A stretch of DNA of 64,000 bases from Capitulum mitella (taxonomy: Eukaryota; Arthropoda; Thecostraca; Pollicipedomorpha; Pollicipedidae). This document shows positions 56,953 to 64,000 of the stretch, one piece after another (the first letter of the stretch is position 1; every line of letters starts with the position of its first letter). The stretch lies in the NCBI GenBank assembly GCA_030062745.1, contig CP099843.1, forward strand, positions 22,658,622 through 22,722,621. The letters run 5' to 3'. The translations under genes and the position numbers were made by a program. A model generated the notes under the pieces. That model saw only the letters and a program-made list of their open reading frames with translations, did no database searches and had not been told where the DNA came from.

Positions 56953-57503
56953 ACTGAAGACCTCTGTTTTTGTAAGACCATACTGGTATACCATATCGGA
57001 TAAGGCAAAGTTTTCGACGGATTTTATAAGCCGTGACATCACTTATGCCCTAAGAAAATTATTGTATTTCAAATGCTTAGTTCGCTGATGAAAATTGAAA
57101 GGTTACCGAACCCGTAAACCCTGAACATGGGGTTTCCTGCGATTATTACCAGTTATTTAGTTTTCCCCTCTTAGCGAGGCATTCTTGGCGTTCTTGATAA
57201 CCGGCTTGTGCTTGCGGCGCGTCGCGAGGTAAGCATTGGCAGCATTGCGAACACTACCTTGGGTATGGTTGGGTACGTTCGACGCTCGTTGTTTGCGCCG
57301 GACATTATGGATATTTGTTAGGAATTCCAAATGCATTGAATTGGTGAACATTTTATCCAGTTTTGTGCCAATGTGTGTCGTGAGTGGCGTTTAACGTTAT
57401 ACTATATATCACACTCCCTGGGGCGATCCTTGATAAGTAACAGTTGTTTTGAATCAGTTCAGTGAAGTTTGGGCTTACAGTAATCATTAGGGTAGGCGGC
57501 CAG

Positions 57504-57904
57504 TAATCCTTTAGAAGCACACGCCATAAACCAAGCACACTGGATGACATATATACGGCGCGCGTGGCAAAAGGAGACGTCAGCTGTTGCAAGAAACAAC
57601 AACATTATGCACTGGAGCTCCAGGGTCGTGGATCACCTACTATTCGCTAACCTAACCTAACCTAACCTAACCTAACCTAACCTAACGTTTTGAAAAGGGA
57701 AGGCGTTCCAGAGTGCAGTAGCCAAAAGATAAGCTAGTATATGCCTACTGTGTAAAACGAGCGAATAGTAGGCGATCTACGACCCTGGAGCCCCAGTGCA
57801 TAATGTTGTTGTTTCTTGCAACAGCTGACGTCTCCTTTTGCCACGCGCGCCGTATATGTGCCATCCAGTGTGCTTGGTTTATGGCGTGCGCTTCTAAAGG
57901 ATTG
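57504..57904. repeat. 145-bp inverted repeat flanking telomere-like DNA
   Basis: The left arm (57504-57648) and the right arm (57760-57904) are reverse complements with roughly 95% identity, judged by eye. The 111-bp spacer starts with CCTAA repeats. Mirror open frames beginning MQQLTSPFATRAVY on both arms are by-products. Confidence 0.9.
57646..57686. repeat. Interstitial (CCTAA)n, about 8 copies
   Basis: A perfect run of CCTAA, the complement of the arthropod telomeric TTAGG, at the inner edge of the left arm of the inverted repeat. Confidence 0.93.
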
Positions 57905-60333
57905 CCTAGGCAGCCTGTGTGCCCATAATCATCTCATGCAGTTATGCTGCCGTCATGTCTTCCGTTGTTGTCGTGCATGTCTTCTTAATCCGTGCAAAGT
58001 GGTGACCATATCGTTTGATTTTGATGGCTCAGTGCCTCAGATTTAATTTAAATGGCTGTGATATTTGCATATGTTCTGATGTATGTTTTTCAGAAGTTGC
58101 ATATTCCTTACATCAAGTGTGTCATGTTTTGAATAACCAGTTTTTTTGTTTGTTCCCCTACCCGTGAATGGGTAGGCAGGAGTTCTCTTCCATGCCCATG
58201 TAGCCTATTTATGTTAGATACCAAACTCAAATACTTGTTCTAAACTAAATCACTTTGGATCACACCACTCTCCAGCATTTTTGTACCACTCATCACTACT
58301 TGTTTTTTTTCAGTGAGTGTAAACTGGGGCCATATACTACTAGTCTGAATAAATTTTACCTACATGGCAAAATGATGACATCATTGTTTCATGACCAGCT
58401 GTATCACTTTTTGTGGACGTATAACTATAAGTGCTGGGGTACAATGTATTGAAACACTTATTAGGTGACCTAACTTCATAACTGCTGGCTGAATGAAATG
58501 ATGACATCATTGGTTCATGGCCAGCTGTATCACTTTCTGTTGACTTATAAGTTTATAACTGCTGGGGTACAATGCATTGAAATATTTATTAGAAAGTGGC
58601 CAAACTTCATGACTGTTAGGGCACAATGTATTGAAGTATTCATTAGAAGATAGTTCACTCCCTGAAATTACTATTTACATGTACATTATTTGATATTGCA
58701 GATGTATTTGTCCATATTGCTACTGTGGGAGCAATGCTTCACTTTTAGACCCCTTTTCTGTGTTTTTGAACTTTCCACTTCCCAGTAATAAAAGGGAACA
58801 GCATCATAGGCACAGTACATGTGATACTGAAACTTGTGATTCCATGGAACAGATACTGACCACTGAAAATACTGAATACTAAAACAGATAACATATGCCA
58901 GGTTGTGTTGAAAAATGTATGAATGGAAACACAGTATATGAATTAGTATTTTGGAATGTATTTCCAGTTAAAGTTTGAGGAGAAATTCAGTAAACACTGC
59001 TTATCATGCCTATCCACCATCATCATTGCCCTCACAAAGCATCATACTGGCTAGATATTTAGTAGATTTTACATTGCTTTATGTATTGTCTTGAGTAAGT
59101 TTTTCTTTTTTCTTGTGATTTTGATATATGTTTTAGAGCAAAAGAATAAAAGTTGTGACATTGTAATTCATATGGAGACAGCATAGAAGTTTAGAAATTC
59201 TTATATTGACTAGTCACTGCTTAGTTGTGATGTAAACAGGAATGCTGCAAAACATGAGAAAAATCCTGTACAAACAAGGCATTTTTGGGATGACTGATGG
59301 GGCAGTGGCAAAACAATTAGTTTTTTGTAAAAACTGTGCTTTTTTCTTTTTTTTCTAGTGTAAAGTGTAAGTTGCATGCCTCCCAATGGCATATTTTTCT
59401 ATCATAAAGCTATTTGTTGTTTGTGTGGTAATGTATTTGCTGAAAATACAACTTTAAGTGTGCCTGAGGGATGCAGGAATGGGCTTCAGAATGGAGAAAT
59501 TGGGAAGGAAAGAATTACAGCTTTGATATGTATCCTGACTTAGCAGCTGTGTGGATGTCACCATTAAGAAATGCAGGGGAGCCATGCCAGTGAGTGACAA
59601 GAATATGCTGCTTGCCATCATCATATAGGATAATAGAGGACATTCAGCATTTTTTCATCCATTTTCCTACTTGTGTTTCAGTGATGATTCTGCTCCTGTA
59701 CTGAATGTGTTGTGATGTCAGTTCTTTGGCATCACAGCACAACTTCTGTTTCTAGTGCTTTAATTTTCCATAATTATTATTGCACCATGAAATGTTGAGA
59801 ACAAGTCTTCTAGTCTTTGTCATAGGTTCTGAAAAGTATTGATTTGGGGTGTTCGTGAGTGTGATTCTATATCTCCTCTATTAAGTATTATGCAAATTCA
59901 AGATGATAATACATGCATGCCTAATGAGTAAATCATTTTGTTTCCCTAGCATGCAGAATTTTGTTGTAAATACTTCCCAAAGATGAACTGTCATTCCAGC
60001 AAGCAGCAATGCCTCTGTGTTGGCAATGCTAAGCTTGGTGTGAAGGTGCAGCTCTTGTCAGTACTGATCTAACTTAATCCTGAAGAATATGCCATGCCTG
60101 CACTGCACTTGACATGTACATCAGATGCCAGTCTGCAATAATTATTCAGATATCATTGAAATTGACCAGTGTGGGTGATGACACTAAAAATGTAATACAG
60201 ATAATTTGTGAGCTTTGGTGAATGCCATTATTCTCGTACTTGGATTTTGTTCCTGCTTTCGTTCTTGATTTTGTGAAGCACAAAATAAAAATGCTGCCCG
60301 TCATTGTTGACTTATTTTCGCATGTGTTTACAG
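57905..60333. other. CLP1: AT-rich region upstream of CLP1
   Basis: No protein exon was seen. The region has low CpG content and ends with a good splice acceptor, TTTACAG at 60327-60333, so at least part of it is probably an intron in the CLP1 5' untranslated region. The non-coding first exon was not found. Confidence 0.5.
58373..58650. repeat. ~127-bp tandem duplication, 2.3 copies
   Basis: TGATGACATCATTG and GGGGTACAATG(T/C)ATTGAAA blocks recur at about 58373-58464 and 58500-58593, with a partial third copy to about 58650. Confidence 0.8.
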
Positions 60334-60345
60334 AAGCTGGTAATT
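60334..60345 (+). other. CLP1: CLP1 5' untranslated exon start
   Basis: The acceptor TTTACAG (60327-60333) lies 12 bp before the ATG. This is why the upstream ATG at 60304 is not used as the start. Confidence 0.6.
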
Positions 60346-61635
60346 ATGAGTGACCAGAGCACAAAGATGCCTCTGGAGCCAGTGCAGGAATTTTCATTGG
60401 AGTCAGACTCTGAGTTGCGGTTCGAAGTGCTGGAGCAGAACAAGAAGGCGCAGGTGACCCTGGAGCTGACTGCTGGCCTCGCGGAAATATTCGGCACAGA
60501 ATTGGTCAAAAAGAAAGTGTATACATTCCGGGCGGGCGCCAAGGTGGCCGTGTTCACGTGGCAGGGCGCCCACGTGCGCCTGCGTGGTCCCACCGACGTG
60601 GCATACGTGGCCAAGGAGACGCCGATGGTGATGTACCTGAACACGCACGCGGCGCTGGAGCAGATGCGGCGGCGCGCCGAGAAAGAGGGCGGCCGCGGCC
60701 CGGTCTGCCTGGTGGCCGGCCCTACCGACGTCGGGAAGTCGACGCTCTCCACGCTGCTGGTCAACTACGCGGTGCGCGCCGGGCGGCGGCCACTGCTCGT
60801 CGACCTGGACGTGGGCCAGGGCGCCATCTCGGTGCCGGGCACGCTCGGCGCCATGATGGTGGAGCGCGTGGCCGCCGTGGAGGAGGGGTTCACGCAGACG
60901 GCACCCATCGTCTACCATTTGGGTCACAAGAGTCCCGGCGAGAATGCTGCCTGCTACCGGCTGCTGGCGAGCAAGCTAGCCGAGACGGTCAACAGCCGGA
61001 TGCGCGCCAATCGGCGGATGGGCGCCAGCGGCTGCATCATCAACACCTGCGGCTGGGTCAAGGGCGAGGGTTACAAGGCGCTGACGTACATCGCCGTGGC
61101 GTTCGAGGTGGACGTGGTGCTCGTGCTCGACCACGAGCGGCTCTACAACGAGCTGGTGCGGGACATGCCCAACTTCGTCGAAGTGGTGTTCCTGCCGAAG
61201 AGCGGCGGCGTGTCCGAACGCAACAAGAGCCAGCGCATGGAGGCGAGGGACGCGCGCATCCGCAGCTACTTCTACGGCCAGTGTGGCGAGCTGTACCCGC
61301 ACTCGTTCGACGTTAAGTTCTCCGACGTCAAGGTGTTCAAGATCGGCGCGCCAAAGATCCCCGAGTCGGCGCTGCCGCTGGGCATGAAGATCGAGGACAA
61401 CGACACAAAGGTGGTGCCGGTGACGCCCGGGCCGAATCTGCTTCACCACCTGCTGGCCGTCAGCTTCGCCGAGTCGGCCGACGAGGACCTCATCACCACC
61501 AACATGGCCGGCGTAGTGTGCGTGACGGCCGTGGACACGGAGAACGAGACGCTGACCTTGCTCTCGCCGCAGCCACGCCCCCTGCCGCGCAACATCCTGC
61601 TGCTCTCCGAGGTCCAGTACATGGACACGCAGTAG
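60346..61635 (+). CDS. CLP1: CLP1, polyribonucleotide 5'-hydroxyl-kinase / cleavage factor II subunit
   Basis: A nuclear RNA kinase of the Clp1/Grc3 family that works in mRNA 3'-end cleavage (with PCF11) and in tRNA splicing with the TSEN endonuclease. A single uninterrupted coding exon of 429 residues, close to the 425 of human CLP1. The N-terminal domain covers about residues 15-110 ([21 protein letters not shown]). The P-loop GPTDVGKST is at 125-133, with DLDVGQG at 153-159 and INTCGWVKG at 232-240. The C-terminal domain runs from about 315 to the end ([28 protein letters not shown]). I chose MSDQ at 60346 because the upstream in-frame ATG at 60304 lies before a TTTACAG splice acceptor ending at 60333. 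Codon use is GC-rich, unlike its AT-rich flanks. Confidence 0.97.
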   Translation: MSDQSTKMPLEPVQEFSLESDSELRFEVLEQNKKAQVTLELTAGLAEIFGTELVKKKVYTFRAGAKVAVFTWQGAHVRLRGPTDVAYVAKETPMVMYLNTHAALEQMRRRAEKEGGRGPVCLVAGPTDVGKSTLSTLLVNYAVRAGRRPLLVDLDVGQGAISVPGTLGAMMVERVAAVEEGFTQTAPIVYHLGHKSPGENAACYRLLASKLAETVNSRMRANRRMGASGCIINTCGWVKGEGYKALTYIAVAFEVDVVLVLDHERLYNELVRDMPNFVEVVFLPKSGGVSERNKSQRMEARDARIRSYFYGQCGELYPHSFDVKFSDVKVFKIGAPKIPESALPLGMKIEDNDTKVVPVTPGPNLLHHLLAVSFAESADEDLITTNMAGVVCVTAVDTENETLTLLSPQPRPLPRNILLLSEVQYMDTQ

Positions 61636-61861
61636 GCGGCGGCCGCGGTCGGACGGTGGCGGGTCTGGGCCCGCTTGGGGCTCACCAGCGAATGACTGCC
61701 AGTGCGTGGGGATTCGTGTTTGCGAAACGTCATGTTCTAGAGTTTGTACAGCTACAGACCGAGTGTGGATAGAATTAGCGCACTGAAGTGTCATCGCCCA
61801 TCGGAAGTTCCGCGGACCGCCGTTGAGACGTAGGTCATCTGTTGCGATGCATGCCATTTCG

Positions 61862-61867
61862 AATATA
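61862..61867 (+). terminator. CLP1: Possible CLP1 polyadenylation signal (variant AATATA)
   Basis: AATATA about 230 bp past the stop. No canonical AATAAA is closer, so this is a weak call. Confidence 0.25.
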
Positions 61868-64000
61868 TGTTTGCGTAAAATGTGACGGGAAACTCATGTT
61901 TTTACCGACGCAGAAACGCTGCAAAATCTCGGCTGAATTTATCTGAGGGAGCGCATTTCATCATTATTCATCAAATGCCTGGTTCCTATGAGCTGAATGA
62001 TACAGATCAGGACGCCAAACTGTTACAGCTTAACCTTTTGGCGTGGCTTATTCATTTGTTTAAGTTCTGGAGCAGTTGTGCACTGAGCCACTGATATACG
62101 CTTGTCCGACGCTGATCTTGTATGTACAGTGCATGTGTCGGTGCGAGCTGCATTGTCGAAAAAAACCGAATTGCACTAGTGAGAGGGAACACGGGTGACA
62201 GAGAATGGGAAAAACACTTTTTAGAACAAGAGCAACATGACCGGTCGCACAGAACGCGTTACGGGAGAAAATTCATTGTTTCCCAACATTTGGGCTGCAG
62301 TGCGACGCACCCAATGTTTTCTTTCTGAAAGGTCAAGGACTCATGAAATGGTCAAAAAAGCTTGGGCAGACTGGCCCGTCCCTCCTGCCTTCGATTCGTC
62401 CTTGGGCTGCATACACAAAGCCAGGAACGGTGAAACCTCCGTGAAGATGGGGGGGGGGGGGGCAAACGCGGTTTTTACTTCGTTTCTTTCCATGCAGCGC
62501 CATTGAGTTAATGTTAAATGTTGCCCAAAGGTAGGGGGGCAGCTGCCCCCTGCCTCTCCTGCTTCAACGCCTCTGCGTGAAGCACTTACTAGCGTTTCCG
62601 TTGTCACTTCACGTGGCTGCCGCGAATTGTCGTGATACATTGTGGTCATTAACAGGAAAGCCGTCAAAGCTAGCTGTGATCAATAAGCATTCCTTTGAAT
62701 TTAGTGTCCAGCCCCCTTAACCTTCAGTCCCGGGCCCACCCACGGCCCGCCAATACCACCGATATCGCTATATGAGAACGGTACCCGCCACAAAGTTTTT
62801 CTATAGAGCTGGTAATCATACCCTTCATGTCGGAAGAGAGTAAGCGTGGTACTTAAATCATTTTGCTGTTTTTGTTTGAAACAAATACTGCGAAATGAAA
62901 ATATAGGTGAAAAATGAAGAGCTGTTCTTGTATTTTTTGCAGATTCCGGTATTCTTCCAAATATTATACCTTTTTCGGCCTGATGACAAATTTAAGTCAA
63001 GCAAAATACCAATTTCAAGAGCTGAATGAATTCAAAACTGGTAGAACCTAAAAAAATTCAATAATAGTCCATTATACCTAATATTCTGACTAGCCTCCTC
63101 GATTAGCCGTTTCTGGTTTTATATTAATACCAAGTAATTTTTACATCTCTAATTTGATCATTTTCCGGGCGCCATGATCGCCACAAGCGACGCGTTGAAT
63201 GGGTGTTTGCTTGTGAAGACTTGTTTTGCTTGACGGTTTGGTGTCCGTTGTGTGCTCTTCAGCGTTTTTAAATAGTGACTCAGGCTGTATGACGTGTCGG
63301 ATTTGGCGTCTGACGAGATATTTGCCGTGAAGGAGCGTTGAAAAGGTGTCGGATGGGGTATACCCCTTGTGAGCAGGAGCGGTTTTACCATGTAAGTAGA
63401 ATCTTTGTTATGCTCATCAAGTGCGCATTGTGTAAGACGGACCAAAATTTTATGATATAGTTCGGGCGTTTTTTATTTCCGGCTGGCTGATGATAAGAAA
63501 TGATCTTGGCTTCAAGTGGCAATCTGTTGATAAATGTGATGTCTTGGCCATTGCATATGGACACAGCAGCTTATTGCATTGATGGGAAGATATTGGATGA
63601 TAATCTTGATGCATTTATGTATTCAACATGGCATGCTATCTGCATCTTTGGCAATATATCACATGTCCAGTTTTTTGTGGACCACTTGCAATATCTATTG
63701 TGTAGAAAAGCACATCATTCCTGCAAAAAGAAAAATGTGACATTGGGTATCATTCTTAAGAGAACCAAGCTATACCCAACTCTAAACAAATGCTGCTGGG
63801 ACCTGTGTTGCTATCTTTTTTTACACTGAGAACTTCTCAAGGATGCCCTATGCACTGATTGGATGGCCATTATAATTAGTTAAGGTATCACTTTATTATT
63901 TTGTGTTTTGTAATTATTTGTGGTATGCTGACATGTGTGATTTGAGCCATGTAACACATTTTTACCAAGTGCCTATTTTCTGGCAAAAAATAACATAAAT
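61868..64000. other. Region downstream of CLP1
   Basis: No conserved gene was seen. A G run at 62449-62462 and a TTAACC-start, CCCGGG-containing repeat end near 62719 hint at another copy of the TTAA family. The open frame at 63500-63829 has no recognised motif. Confidence 0.5.

Noticed and set aside
60304..60345. Upstream in-frame ATG giving 14 extra CLP1 residues
   Set aside because: A strong TTTACAG acceptor lies between it and the conserved start, so it is probably intronic.
60558..61857. Long plus-frame (60558-61316) and antisense (60976-61857) open frames over CLP1
   Set aside because: Shadows of a GC-rich conserved gene; the CLP1 frame carries all family motifs.

Overview
This is a eukaryotic, intron-containing nuclear window. 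It is most likely from an arthropod and possibly a crustacean. The reasons are an arthropod-type TTAGG/CCTAA repeat tract near 57.65 kb, a small four-helix membrane protein of an arthropod-type family, and GC-rich coding exons set in AT-richer, repeat-laden DNA with many DNA transposons. The species cannot be named from the sequence alone.

Layout. 0-7.3 kb is intergenic repeat DNA. 7.36-13.38 kb (+) holds a cytoplasmic-type histidyl-tRNA synthetase in six coding exons, with an unusual N-terminal extension and two apparent single-base frame breaks. 13.4-15.7 kb is a short tail-to-tail intergenic gap full of minisatellites. 15.7-37.4 kb (-) holds a complete STRIP (striatin-interacting protein, N1221/FAM40 family) gene. 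I could assemble 17 coding exons that add up to exactly 2445 nt (814 residues plus stop), with every splice phase agreeing. A small four-helix membrane protein gene lies on the same strand inside STRIP intron 1 (33.9-34.4 kb). 37.6-60.3 kb is intergenic and transposon-rich. It contains a 628-bp TIR element with a TAA target duplication, a 3.5-kb DNA transposon with about 130-bp TIRs and a perfect 8-bp target duplication, two short MITEs with perfect 8-bp duplications, and a 145-bp inverted repeat flanking telomere-like DNA. 60.35-61.64 kb (+) is an uninterrupted CLP1 (polyribonucleotide 5'-hydroxyl-kinase / pre-mRNA cleavage factor) coding sequence.

The three conserved genes are housekeeping functions: tRNA charging, the STRIPAK phosphatase/kinase scaffold, and mRNA 3'-end/tRNA processing. 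Nothing suggests they form a pathway together.

The most unusual signal is in STRIP. At least five of its introns carry minisatellites that begin exactly at an exon edge and whose repeat unit contains a copy of the adjacent splice donor or acceptor. This gives ladders of candidate splice sites, and at two exons some rungs stay in the reading frame. The second signal is the 3.5-kb transposon, whose ends and target site look like hAT but whose transposase is not a textbook hAT protein.
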